A stretch of DNA of 47,815 bases from Streptomyces sp. UNOC14_S4 (GTDB lineage: Bacteria; Actinomycetota; Actinomycetes; Streptomycetales; Streptomycetaceae), in contig NZ_JAINFC010000004.1 of assembly GCF_020740835.1 (NCBI RefSeq), positions 1-47,815 on the forward strand, read 5' to 3'. Shown here one piece after another: positions 38,042 through 47,815 of this stretch (positions are counted from its first letter, which is position 1; every line of letters starts with the position of its first letter). A program made the position numbers and the translations under genes. A model generated the notes under the pieces. It saw only the letters and a list, made by a program, of their open reading frames with translations. It made no database searches and was not told the DNA's origin.

Positions 38042-39586
38042 TCAGTCGCGGACCGGAGTGACGGTGATCGGCGGAAGGCCGCTCAGGCAGGACGTGTCGC
38101 CCGGCTCGCCGGTGCGGATGAAGTGCGAGGAGACACCGGTGACGCAGCGGCTCGGTTCCAGCTCGGGCACGTGTCCCATGTTGCGGGCCGTGCGGAACCG
38201 GCTGTCGCGGAACTGCCGGGCGGCCTTCTCCCCGCTCGCGACGGGCGTGTTGGCGTCGAGGTCGCCGGAGAGCACGAGGACCGGGACGTCGGGCAGCCCG
38301 ATCTTCGTGGGCTGCGGGTCGGGAGTGTTCCTGCGCGGCCAGCCGATGCACACGTCACCGCCGTCCGTGGTGCCCTCGGTGAAGCCCTTGGCGCTGAACG
38401 CCCCGTGCTCACCGGGGCGTACGGAGGCCAGCGCGGCGTTGTACTGGCGCCACCGCTCGGACAGCGGCGCGTCCTTCGACCAGGCCTTCTGGTAGTCGTT
38501 GCAGGTGACCGCGATGTACGGCGCCTGGTCCACCGTGCTGCCCGACTTCCCCTCCTCCTGGACGAGCTTCCGCAGCGGTGCGGTGTCGCCCTTCACGAAG
38601 CGGTGGAGGGCATGGGGCAACCGACCGAGCAGCGAAGGCTGGTCGGGCTCGAGGCCGACTTCGCTGCTGGCCGCCTCGAACAGGAGGTTGGCGAGCTTGT
38701 CCTCGGTGACCTTCTTCTCGTGGGTACCGGCGCCGTCGGTGGTGATCGTCACCGTCATGGGCTCGGCGCGCAGCCGCGCGGCCGTGGTGGCCAGGTCCTT
38801 CACGGCCTGTTCCCCGTCGCATGCCACGGGGGCGCTGCGCTCGCATATCCGCCGCAGGTTCGACGAGACCGCCTGGGCGCTGGGCCGGGCCAGCGGGTCG
38901 TGCGCGAGGGGGTAGGCGCCGGACAGGACCATGGAGCGCACGCGCTCGGGGTGGCGGGAGGCGTACACCGGCATCAGATACGTGCCGTAGGAGAGCCCGT
39001 ACAGGCTGAGCTGCGGTACGCCGAGGCGGTCGCGGATCGCGTCGATGTCGTCGGCGGTGGCGGCCGAGGTGTAACCGGCGACCCTGGGCCCGAGGTTCCT
39101 GGCGCACCGTGCGACCGCGGCCCGCTGCTGGGCCCGCGTGCCGAAGCGGTACTCCGCGTCGGTGACCCCGCAGGGGACGCGCTGCGACTCCCCGGTGCCC
39201 CGCGGGTCGACGAGCAGGAGGTCATGGTCCTCCAGCAGGCCCTCCAGGCCCCAGGCGAACGCCTCGGCCTTGCCGATCGCGGCCTCGCCCGGGCCTCCCG
39301 GGTTGACGGCGACGGTGCCCTTGGCGGGGCCGGGCGCGCTGTGGCGTACGACCGCGTAGCTCACCTCGACCTCGCCGAGTTCCGGCTTTCCCGCGACGAG
39401 CGGGCGGTCCAGCCGGCCGCAGTCGACCCGGTGCCCTTCCACGGCCGGGCACCAGGCGGGTGCCGCGGCGGCCGGGCCGGTCACGGGCGTGGAGGCGGTG
39501 GCGGTCGCTGCCGGCAGCACCGAGGCCATCACCGCCATCATGCTCACAGCCAGGCCCACGTGCCGGGCCGCGCTCTTGTACGTCAT
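38042..39586 (-). CDS. Secreted TAP-type alpha/beta hydrolase (peptidase S33-like)
   Basis: This 514-residue protein has a Sec signal peptide (about residues 1-32, ending ATATAST) and the tripeptidyl-aminopeptidase layout. It contains VAVNPGGPGEAAIG (oxyanion region), DLLLVDPRGTGESQRVPC, the nucleophile elbow LYGLSYGTYLMPVYASRHPERV, and a C-terminal TAP domain with LVLSGDLDANTPV (catalytic Asp) and NMGHVPELEPSRC (catalytic His). Streptomyces Tap/SlpD/SlpE relatives remove tripeptides from secreted proteins. AGGAGAGG precedes ATG 39586. It appears to be a single transcription unit with its promoter in 39587-39785, where I see no clear -10/-35 pair. Confidence 0.88.
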   Translation of the reverse strand: MTYKSAARHVGLAVSMMAVMASVLPAATATASTPVTGPAAAAPAWCPAVEGHRVDCGRLDRPLVAGKPELGEVEVSYAVVRHSAPGPAKGTVAVNPGGPGEAAIGKAEAFAWGLEGLLEDHDLLLVDPRGTGESQRVPCGVTDAEYRFGTRAQQRAAVARCARNLGPRVAGYTSAATADDIDAIRDRLGVPQLSLYGLSYGTYLMPVYASRHPERVRSMVLSGAYPLAHDPLARPSAQAVSSNLRRICERSAPVACDGEQAVKDLATTAARLRAEPMTVTITTDGAGTHEKKVTEDKLANLLFEAASSEVGLEPDQPSLLGRLPHALHRFVKGDTAPLRKLVQEEGKSGSTVDQAPYIAVTCNDYQKAWSKDAPLSERWRQYNAALASVRPGEHGAFSAKGFTEGTTDGGDVCIGWPRRNTPDPQPTKIGLPDVPVLVLSGDLDANTPVASGEKAARQFRDSRFRTARNMGHVPELEPSRCVTGVSSHFIRTGEPGDTSCLSGLPPITVTPVRD

Positions 39587-39785
39587 CGCCCTCTCCTCTG
39601 CCCCGGGCTTCCCGGACTCCCCGGTTCCCGGTCTTCCTCAAGTACGGGCACCACGTTGCCCGGCACACTGCACAGGCACGGCAGAACAACGGCAAAAACG
39701 TGTAAGAAACGCACGGGACCCGGTCCGACGGCGGTGGAGTGCGCCGACTGGTGCGGCGAGATCGACGGCTACGTCGTGGCCCTCT

Positions 39786-42140
<2,355 letters not shown>

Positions 42141-42173
42141 TCAGGCCGGAAGTGATCCCGCCGACGAGCCGAC

Positions 42174-42245
42174 CCCCTGACCGACCCCTGAGAACCCCTG
42201 ACTTGAGCCACCGTATATGCCGCTGTCCCTTGAAAGTTCTAGGAT
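42174..42245 (+). promoter_or_regulatory. Phased heptamer repeats and a -10-like hexamer before the GNAT operon
   Basis: CCCCTGA occurs at 42174-42180, 42185-42191 and 42195-42201, about one helical turn apart. A TAGGAT hexamer, the Streptomyces -10 consensus, lies at 42240-42245. No good -35 sits 16-18 bp before it, so activator-dependent transcription is possible. Confidence 0.4.
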
Positions 42246-42310
42246 CGGACCTTCGTGTGTACGACCCACCCTGTTTCCGAACCCTGTGGAGAGCCCACGA
42301 TGGAGAACCA

Positions 42311-43108
42311 ATGAGCGCTGCCCCGCCGGCCTCCGGCACAGGCCGGGCGCGGCTGGTCGAGGTGGCCACAGCCGATCTATCACGTCTCGCCTCTCTCTTC
42401 GACCCCGGCCATCCCAATCTGGCCTTCGTCCACGCAGTCATCGACGGAGCCATCCCGGGCAGGGCCTGGGCGCATTTCCGGAACGGCGCGCCCGTGACCT
42501 GCCTGGTCGCCACCACCGCGCCGTTCTGCCTTGCCGCCGGGGCCATGACCCCCGCCCTCTTCACCGAGGCCAGAACGCTGCTCGCCGGGCACGGCGAGGT
42601 ACAGCTCGTCCATCCGCCGGGCCCTGAGACCGACGCCTGGGCGAAGCAGGCGGGCTTCACCGCGGGGCGGCGGCTCCACTTCACCCACCCCGAATCCGGT
42701 TTCGTCGCCCCCTCGCCGGCCGTCCCCGACGGCTATGCGTTGGTGCGGATCGACGCGGAGACCTTCTCCGGCCTCGATTCCCCGATGGCACGGAGTATTT
42801 TCGGCACGAGCGCGCAATACGCCGCACACGCGGTCGGCTTCGCCCTGGTCAAGGACGGCCGGGTGGCGGCGGACGCACACGGCGTCATCGGCGGCGGGCT
42901 GATCGAGCTCGGTATCCACACCCACCCCGACCACCGCCGCAAGGGCCTGGCGTCCGTGGTCCTCGCCGCGGTCGGCCACTGGGCCGGCGAGCAGGGACTG
43001 CGCTCCGTCATGACGTGTCACGCGGACAAGGCGCCGAGTATCGCGCTGGCCCGGAAGCTCGGTCTGACCGAGGAATTTTCCTACCCGATAGCGAAAGCCA
43101 CATGCTGA
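42311..43108 (+). CDS. GNAT-family acetyltransferase
   Basis: This 265-residue protein has an N-terminal divergent GNAT-like half (about 1-130) and a C-terminal acetyl-CoA-binding half with LIELGIHTHPDHRRKGLASVVLAAVGHWAGEQGL, where HPDHRRKGLAS matches the GNAT motif A (Q/R-x-x-G-x-G/A). It should transfer an acyl group to an amine, substrate unknown. ATG 42311 follows GGAG. Its last codons overlap the start of the PLP enzyme gene by 7 bp. It is first of three co-directional genes. Confidence 0.82.
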   Translation: MSAAPPASGTGRARLVEVATADLSRLASLFDPGHPNLAFVHAVIDGAIPGRAWAHFRNGAPVTCLVATTAPFCLAAGAMTPALFTEARTLLAGHGEVQLVHPPGPETDAWAKQAGFTAGRRLHFTHPESGFVAPSPAVPDGYALVRIDAETFSGLDSPMARSIFGTSAQYAAHAVGFALVKDGRVAADAHGVIGGGLIELGIHTHPDHRRKGLASVVLAAVGHWAGEQGLRSVMTCHADKAPSIALARKLGLTEEFSYPIAKATC

Positions 43109-44109
43109 AATCCCCGTTATCCGAGGTGATTTCGCCCGCCTCGGTACGACGCGTGCGCGAACTCATCGACCCGCACATCCGCCGTACGCCGCTGCTGCGG
43201 GCGAAGGCGCCGAGCCCGGTGGACATTCATCTGAAGTGCGAGAACCTTCAGATCACCAATTCGTTCAAGGCCCGGGGCGCGCTCAGCGCGCTGCACGCGT
43301 ACCGGCGGTCCCGTCCGGAGGTGTGGTCCCGGATCGTCCGCGAGGGCGTCGTGACAGGCAGTTCGGGCAATTTCGCGCAGGGCCTGGCGCACGTGACGTC
43401 GCAGCTGGATCTGGCGTACACGGTGGTGGTGCCGGATTCGATTCCGGAGGCGAAACGGTCGCAGATCCTGGCGTACAACCCCAGGACCCGGATCGTCCAG
43501 GTCCCGTACCCGGTCTGGCGCCGCACCATGATCTCCTCCTCCTTCCCCGACCTGCCGGGGTTCTTCCTCTCCTCGGAGAGTGATCCGTACGTCTCGCTGG
43601 GCATCGCCACGATCGGAATGGAGATCCAGGACGATCTCCCGGACGTGGACGCGGTGCTGGTGCCGTACGGCGGCGGGAACCTCGCCTACAGCCTGGCGAC
43701 CTACCTGAAGGTCCCCGTCTACGCCGTGGAGATCAGCACCGGAGCCCCGCTGTCCGCGTCGCTGCGCGCGGGCCGCCCCACGGATGTGGAGTACGAGCGC
43801 TCGTTCGTGGACGGCATCGGCGCGAGTTTCGTCATTCCGGCTCAGTTCGAGCGGCTGAAGGACAAGTTGGCCGGAGTGTTCACGGTGACTCCGCAGGAGG
43901 TCGCGGAGGCGCTGTCGTCGCTGGCGTTCGCCGACAAGATCGTCTGCGAGGGCGCGGGAGCCGCGGCGTACGCGGCCGCGCTGAAGCACTCCTCCTCGTA
44001 CGGCTGGCGCAACCCGGTGGCCGTCGTCAGCGGTGGCGTCATCGATCCCGACGTCCTGCTGCACACCCTGACCACCATCGGCCAGCCGCTCACCACACCC
44101 ATTTCCTAG
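43102..44109 (+). CDS. Threonine/serine dehydratase-like PLP enzyme
   Basis: This 335-residue fold-type II PLP enzyme has IRRTPLLRA, the PLP lysine in LQITNSFKARGALSAL, the substrate loop VVTGSSGNFAQGLAHV (usual SxGNxxQ/A), VLVPYGGGNLAYSL (phosphate loop) and IVCEGAGAAAYAAALKH, a typical threonine dehydratase segment. There is no C-terminal ACT domain, so it resembles catabolic dehydratases or serine/threo-3-hydroxyaspartate-type enzymes. It overlaps the GNAT gene and is followed after 21 bp by the TauD-type gene. In such a set it may make or racemise an unusual amino acid instead of serving primary metabolism (inference). Confidence 0.82.
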   Translation: MLKSPLSEVISPASVRRVRELIDPHIRRTPLLRAKAPSPVDIHLKCENLQITNSFKARGALSALHAYRRSRPEVWSRIVREGVVTGSSGNFAQGLAHVTSQLDLAYTVVVPDSIPEAKRSQILAYNPRTRIVQVPYPVWRRTMISSSFPDLPGFFLSSESDPYVSLGIATIGMEIQDDLPDVDAVLVPYGGGNLAYSLATYLKVPVYAVEISTGAPLSASLRAGRPTDVEYERSFVDGIGASFVIPAQFERLKDKLAGVFTVTPQEVAEALSSLAFADKIVCEGAGAAAYAAALKHSSSYGWRNPVAVVSGGVIDPDVLLHTLTTIGQPLTTPIS

Positions 44110-44130
44110 CCTGAGGGGAGCAGTATCCAC

Positions 44131-44997
44131 ATGAGTGACACCCTGCCCGTCATCGAGCCGGTCAGCCCCGCCATCGGGGCCCGGGTCACGGGCCTCGATC
44201 TGTCGCAGGACGTCTCGGACGAGGCCTGGAAGACCGTCCAGGACGCCTTCCACCAGCACAACGTGCTGGTCTTCCCGGGACAGGACATCTCGGTCGAGCA
44301 GCAGAAGGCGTTCACCGCGCGCTTCGGGCCGCTGCTGACGCACAGCCACCTGCTGCCGATGACCATCGAGGGCCACCCCGAGGTGATGGTGCTCCACAAC
44401 AACGAGCAGAAGCCACCGGGGCTCAACGACTGGCACACCGACAACAGCGGCTGGGCCGAGCCCCCGCTCGGCACCTCCCTCTACGCCAAGATCACGCCCA
44501 AGGTCGGCGGGGACACCCTCTACGGCAACATGTACCTGGCGTACGAGACGCTGTCGGCGCCCATGCAGGAGCTGCTGCTCCAGCTGACCGCGACGCACGA
44601 CGTGCGCAAGGCGTTCGGCCCGGACTACGGCAACCTGCAGAAGTCGCTGCGCAAGAAGGGCATCGACCCGGACCAGCAGTTCGCGGACCAGGACCCTGTG
44701 GAGCACCCCCTGATCCGTACGCACCCCGAGACGGGGCGCCGGGCGCTGTACATCTCCAACCCGTACGTGACGCGGATCAACGGCGTGACCGAGTCCGAGA
44801 GCCAGGCACTGCTGGCCTTCCTCCGCCGCCACATCGAGACCAACGAGCTGATCTACCGGCACCGTTGGGCCCAGGGCGACCTGGTGATCTGGGACAACCG
44901 CTGCACCCAGCACCTCGCGGTCGCGGACTACTTCCCGCACGAGCGCCTGATGCACCGCCTCAACATCGCGGGAGAGAAGCCCTTCCTGAAGCTCTGA
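44131..44997 (+). CDS. TauD/TfdA-family Fe(II)/2-oxoglutarate dioxygenase
   Basis: This 288-residue enzyme has the Fe-binding HxD in NDWHTDNSGWAEPP, ISNPYVTRINGVTESES in the middle and the distal His in GDLVIWDNRCTQHLAVADYF, followed by RLMHRLNIAGE with the 2-oxoglutarate-binding Arg. This is the complete TauD facial triad layout. It couples 2-oxoglutarate decarboxylation to hydroxylation of an unknown substrate. ATG 44131 follows a GAGGGGAG stretch. A perfect 18-bp hairpin follows the stop, so the GNAT, dehydratase and dioxygenase genes form a closed operon. Confidence 0.9.
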   Translation: MSDTLPVIEPVSPAIGARVTGLDLSQDVSDEAWKTVQDAFHQHNVLVFPGQDISVEQQKAFTARFGPLLTHSHLLPMTIEGHPEVMVLHNNEQKPPGLNDWHTDNSGWAEPPLGTSLYAKITPKVGGDTLYGNMYLAYETLSAPMQELLLQLTATHDVRKAFGPDYGNLQKSLRKKGIDPDQQFADQDPVEHPLIRTHPETGRRALYISNPYVTRINGVTESESQALLAFLRRHIETNELIYRHRWAQGDLVIWDNRCTQHLAVADYFPHERLMHRLNIAGEKPFLKL

Positions 44998-45017
44998 GCA
45001 CCTCTCCCCACCCGCCA

Positions 45018-45056
45018 CGTCGTGCCCCTGCCCGGACCCCGGGCAGGGGCACGACG
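45018..45056. terminator. Perfect 18-bp hairpin terminator
   Basis: The arms at 45018-45035 and 45039-45056 (CGTCGTGCCCCTGCCCGG and its complement) pair without mismatch around the loop ACC. It lies 21 bases after the dioxygenase stop and faces the convergent kinase gene. Confidence 0.88.
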
Positions 45057-45154
45057 CACGGCCCTGAGCCGCCCCTCCCCTGCCGGTGACGACTCGGCGG
45101 CACACCTTGTCGGAAGCCCTCGGGGCCACTCGTCGCCGTCGGGCTCACGCAACC

Positions 45155-46003
45155 TCACAGCCGGGCTCTCAGCACGTCGACCTCGCAGCCCGGCGAGGCC
45201 GGGTCGAAGCCGTGCTCGACCAGCCAGCGGACCGTCAGCAGGCTTCGCAGCGACCACCACGCGCGGATCACGTCGAGGTCGACATCGGTGCCGTAGCCGG
45301 CGACGACGTCGCCGAGGTGCTCCTCGTGTCCCAGCGTCAGGACGGCGAGGTCGTACAGGGCATCGCCCCGGCCCGCCTCGGACCAGTCGACCACGCCGGT
45401 GATCTCGTCACCGTCGACGAACACGTGAGCGACCTGCAAGTCGCCGTGCGTGAACACCGGTGTCCACGGCCGCAGCGCCCCCTCGGCGACGCGGCGGTTG
45501 CGCGTGACCAGGCCGACGGGAAGAACGTCGTTCGCCACGAGCCAGGCGCACTCGGCGTCGAGGGCCGATGCGAGCGCGTCGAGGCTCCGGCCGGGCCATG
45601 GCGGCAGCGGCGCGTCGTGCAGCCTCCGTACGGCGGCACCCGCCGCGGCCCACGCCGCAGGCGACGCGGTCGACGGCTCGCCGAGGCGGCCGAGTGCCGT
45701 GCCCGGGAGGGCGGCGAGCGCGAGCACGGGCGGCTTCCGCCACAGGACCTCCGGGGTCGGGACCGGTGCCATGGCCATCGCCCGGACCTCGACGTCGGTG
45801 CGCGTCCGATCGGCGTCGATCTTCAGGAACACGTCGCCGACGCGCAGGGTCGCGCGCTCGGAATGGGCGACGACGACCTCGACCTCGTTCATGGCGGCCA
45901 GTATCGCGGGACGACCGCCGATGTCGCCGGGGTTTATCCGCAGCGACTCCGGGAGCGCGTCCGAGGTCGTCGACGGCTCAAGGGCCCCCGATCCCGCCGC
46001 CAT
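45155..46003 (-). CDS. Aminoglycoside phosphotransferase-like kinase
   Basis: This protein of up to 282 residues has the APH/choline-kinase fold signatures. They are the nucleotide-binding N-lobe ([15 protein letters not shown]), a Brenner-type catalytic loop [38 protein letters not shown] (HGD catalytic Asp, DW metal Asp) and a helical C-lobe. ATG 46003 overlaps the PKS 3' end by 26 bp and has no ribosome site; ATG MNEVEV about 110 bases downstream also lacks one. Such kinases in biosynthetic clusters often give self-resistance or phosphorylate an intermediate, but many are house genes. Overlap with the PKS suggests co-transcription. Confidence 0.75.
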   Translation of the reverse strand: MAAGSGALEPSTTSDALPESLRINPGDIGGRPAILAAMNEVEVVVAHSERATLRVGDVFLKIDADRTRTDVEVRAMAMAPVPTPEVLWRKPPVLALAALPGTALGRLGEPSTASPAAWAAAGAAVRRLHDAPLPPWPGRSLDALASALDAECAWLVANDVLPVGLVTRNRRVAEGALRPWTPVFTHGDLQVAHVFVDGDEITGVVDWSEAGRGDALYDLAVLTLGHEEHLGDVVAGYGTDVDLDVIRAWWSLRSLLTVRWLVEHGFDPASPGCEVDVLRARL

Positions 46004-47815
46004 CGGCCGTGAGCCGTGTGCCGAGCCATGTCGCGATGGCCTCTGCCGTCGTGGGTGCGTGTTCCTCGGTCATGCTCCAGTGGTCGCCGGGGACGTCCAC
46101 GGTGGTGTGCGGCACCGGCCAGGACGCTCGCCGCTCCCCGAACCCCGTCCCGGGCCCGCCGTGGGCCGGTGGCTGCGGCAGCGGTTCGGTGGCGCGGATC
46201 AGCAGTGTGGGGACGTCCGTCGGTTCCGGATGCCAGCCGCGGGCGATACGGGTGTAGGCGCCGAGCGCGGCCACGGCCATGTCGTCCACGGCCGTGTCGA
46301 ACCGCTCGCCCAGCTGCCAGGGGATACGGGCGGGCAGGGCGAGCAGCCACGGCGCGTTCTCGAGGTCCGGGGTGACGTGGTAGGTGTCGAGGAGGACGAG
46401 GCCGAGCGGTGGTGTGCCGGTCGCCGCGAGGCGTGCGGCCACCGAGTGCGCGGGGCAGCCTCCCGCCGAGGAGCCGAGGACGGCGTACGGACGGCCTCCG
46501 AGGCGCTTGCGCACGGTATCGGCGTGCAGGTCCACGAGGGTCTGCCAGTCCCGGGGAACGGCTCCCCCTTCCGAAACGCCGGGGTGCTGTATCTCCAGGA
46601 CGTCCCGGTCGCCGCCGAAGGCGGAGGCCAGCGTGGCGTGCCAGGGTCTGCCGAGTGCGGGAGAGAAACCGGGGAAGCACACGAGCGCGGGACCGGCGGT
46701 GCCTTCCGCGAGTCCGAGGGGCGCGAGTTCGTGCCGGGCGCCGTCGCCGCGGTCGAAGACGGGCAGGGCGAGCGAGGCGGTCACCAGCAAGTGCATCGCC
46801 GACACGACGTCGCCCGACTCGCACACGCGCCGGTAGAGGGAGGCGAGGGTCTGTGGCGGCCGTGCCGTTCCCCGCGGCGCGGCGGGCTCAGCGGCGGTGT
46901 GCTCGTGACCGCCCCTGCCCAGCTCCTCGTCGAGGTGACCGGCCAGCTCCGCGGCGCTGGGCCGGTCGAAGACGACGGTGGCGGGCAGGAACAGGCCGGT
47001 GAGCGCACTGAGCCGGTTGCGCAGCAGCACCCCGGTCAGGGAGTCGAAGCCCAGCTCGGTGAAGGGGCGTCCGGGCGCCACGGCGGACGCGTCGGCATGG
47101 CCGAGCACGGTGGCGGCTTCCTCGCGGACGAGACCGAGCAGGACCCGTGCCCGGTCGGATCCGGGCAGCGCGGCGAGCCGTTCCCGCCGGGCTCCGGCCT
47201 CTGTCTCGCCCGCCTCGCCTGCTTCTCCCGCCGCATCGGTCGCGGCTGCCGGGCGGCGGGCCGTGCGCAACAGCCCGCGCAGGGGCGGCGGCAGCGGCTG
47301 CCCGGCAGTGCCCGCGCCCGCAGCGTCCGCAGTGCCCGCATCACCCGCCCGCAGGGAACGGGCCGGCAGCAGCGGAGCCAGCACCGGTTCGCGGCTGCCC
47401 AGGGCGGCGTCGAACATCGCCAGGCCCTGCGCCGGGGAAACGGCGCGGAGCACGCCGTGCATGGCCCGGTCGGGGGCGGCGGTGCGTGCCGCCATTCCTT
47501 CCCCGCCCGCCCACGGGCCCCAGGCGAGGGAGAGCGCCGGCAGGCCGAGGGCGGCGCGGTGGTGTGCGAGCGCGTCCAGGAAGGTGTTGGCGGCGGCGTA
47601 GTTGGCCTGGCCCGCGGTGCCCAGCACTCCGGCCGCCGAGGAGAACAGGATGAAGCGCGACAAGGGCAGGCGCTCCGTCAGCTCGTGGAGGTTCCAGGCG
47701 GCGTCCGCCTTCGGCCGCAGCACCGTGGTCAGTCGCCCGGGCGTCAGGGCCTCGAGCACGCCGTCGTCCAGGAGTCCGGCGGCATGCACGACGGTGCTCA
47801 GTACCGGCCCGTACG
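45978..47815 (-). CDS. Type I modular polyketide synthase, C-terminal end (KR-ACP-TE)
   Basis: An open frame of 612 codons enters from the right edge; its N-terminal modules are outside the window. From the edge: the last part of a ketoreductase ([55 protein letters not shown] with catalytic Ser, Tyr and Asn, then SLAWGPWA). Next is an Ala/Gly/Glu linker, then an acyl carrier protein ([24 protein letters not shown], phosphopantetheine Ser) and a docking-like linker. The terminal thioesterase has [16 protein letters not shown] as the nucleophile elbow and [13 protein letters not shown] with the catalytic His. A KR with intact Tyr and Asn suggests active ketoreduction in the last module, and the TE releases or cyclises the chain. 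KR stereotype cannot be read because the LDD region is outside. Confidence 0.93.
   Translation of the reverse strand, partial: YGPVLSTVVHAAGLLDDGVLEALTPGRLTTVLRPKADAAWNLHELTERLPLSRFILFSSAAGVLGTAGQANYAAANTFLDALAHHRAALGLPALSLAWGPWAGGEGMAARTAAPDRAMHGVLRAVSPAQGLAMFDAALGSREPVLAPLLPARSLRAGDAGTADAAGAGTAGQPLPPPLRGLLRTARRPAAATDAAGEAGEAGETEAGARRERLAALPGSDRARVLLGLVREEAATVLGHADASAVAPGRPFTELGFDSLTGVLLRNRLSALTGLFLPATVVFDRPSAAELAGHLDEELGRGGHEHTAAEPAAPRGTARPPQTLASLYRRVCESGDVVSAMHLLVTASLALPVFDRGDGARHELAPLGLAEGTAGPALVCFPGFSPALGRPWHATLASAFGGDRDVLEIQHPGVSEGGAVPRDWQTLVDLHADTVRKRLGGRPYAVLGSSAGGCPAHSVAARLAATGTPPLGLVLLDTYHVTPDLENAPWLLALPARIPWQLGERFDTAVDDMAVAALGAYTRIARGWHPEPTDVPTLLIRATEPLPQPPAHGGPGTGFGERRASWPVPHTTVDVPGDHWSMTEEHAPTTAEAIATWLGTRLTADGGGIGGP

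Noticed and set aside
42311..47815. One biosynthetic gene cluster joining the GNAT-dehydratase-dioxygenase operon and the PKS
   Set aside because: A perfect 18-bp terminator and opposite transcription separate them, and most of the PKS locus lies outside the window, so linkage is kept only as a possibility.

Overview
The window reads as chromosomal DNA of a Streptomyces or close relative. GC is very high, third codon positions are almost all G or C, GTG and TTG starts are common, and many products (DUF6153, DUF1737, OsdR/OsdK-like pair, Acg-like nitroreductase, Rv1733c-like protein) are typical actinobacterial families. I saw no tRNA, rRNA, insertion sequence or CRISPR array.

Left part (1-19.1 kb), + strand unless stated: a partial unrecognised gene (- strand, cut by the left edge); a DUF6153-type His-rich membrane protein, a putative lipoprotein, a cysteine-synthase-like PLP enzyme and a translationally coupled MFS exporter (possible metal or thiol module); a DUF1737 protein (-); a glycolate/lactate-type utilisation set (LctP-family permease (-), IclR regulator (-), serine-glyoxylate aminotransferase, 990-aa FAD/Fe-S 2-hydroxyacid dehydrogenase); a secreted esterase (-); a glutaminase with the layout of animal kidney-type glutaminase (N-terminal helical domain, catalytic domain, ankyrins); and an operon of a NirJ/AhbD-like radical SAM/SPASM protein, HemY-type porphyrinogen oxidase and a DsbA-like thioredoxin-fold protein.

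Middle part (19.2-38.0 kb) is a hypoxia/dormancy and fermentation island. It holds a complete arginine deiminase operon (arcA, arcB/argF, arcC, YfcC-type exchanger), an Acg-like nitroreductase, bifunctional AdhE, a CBS-BON protein, pyruvate formate-lyase with its activase, a DosR/OsdR-type response regulator, a GAF-GAF histidine kinase of DevS/DosT/OsdK type, a tandem universal stress protein, a PNPOx-like flavoprotein and an Rv1733c-like membrane protein. Five divergent intergenic regions in this island each carry one or more 14-bp elements of the form GGNCC-N4-GGNCC. This has the same 5-4-5 geometry as the mycobacterial DosR box (GGGAC-N4-GTCCC), so the island looks like one regulon under the embedded two-component system. 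The genes would supply ATP from arginine and from pyruvate (formate, acetyl-CoA, ethanol) when oxygen is absent.

Right part (38.0-47.8 kb): a secreted TAP-type alpha/beta hydrolase (-), a secreted GH63 glycosidase close to E. coli YgjK (-), a three-gene set (GNAT acetyltransferase, threonine-dehydratase-like PLP enzyme, TauD-type dioxygenase) closed by a strong terminator, an aminoglycoside-phosphotransferase-like kinase (-), and the C-terminal end (KR-ACP-TE) of a type I modular polyketide synthase (-) that runs off the right edge.
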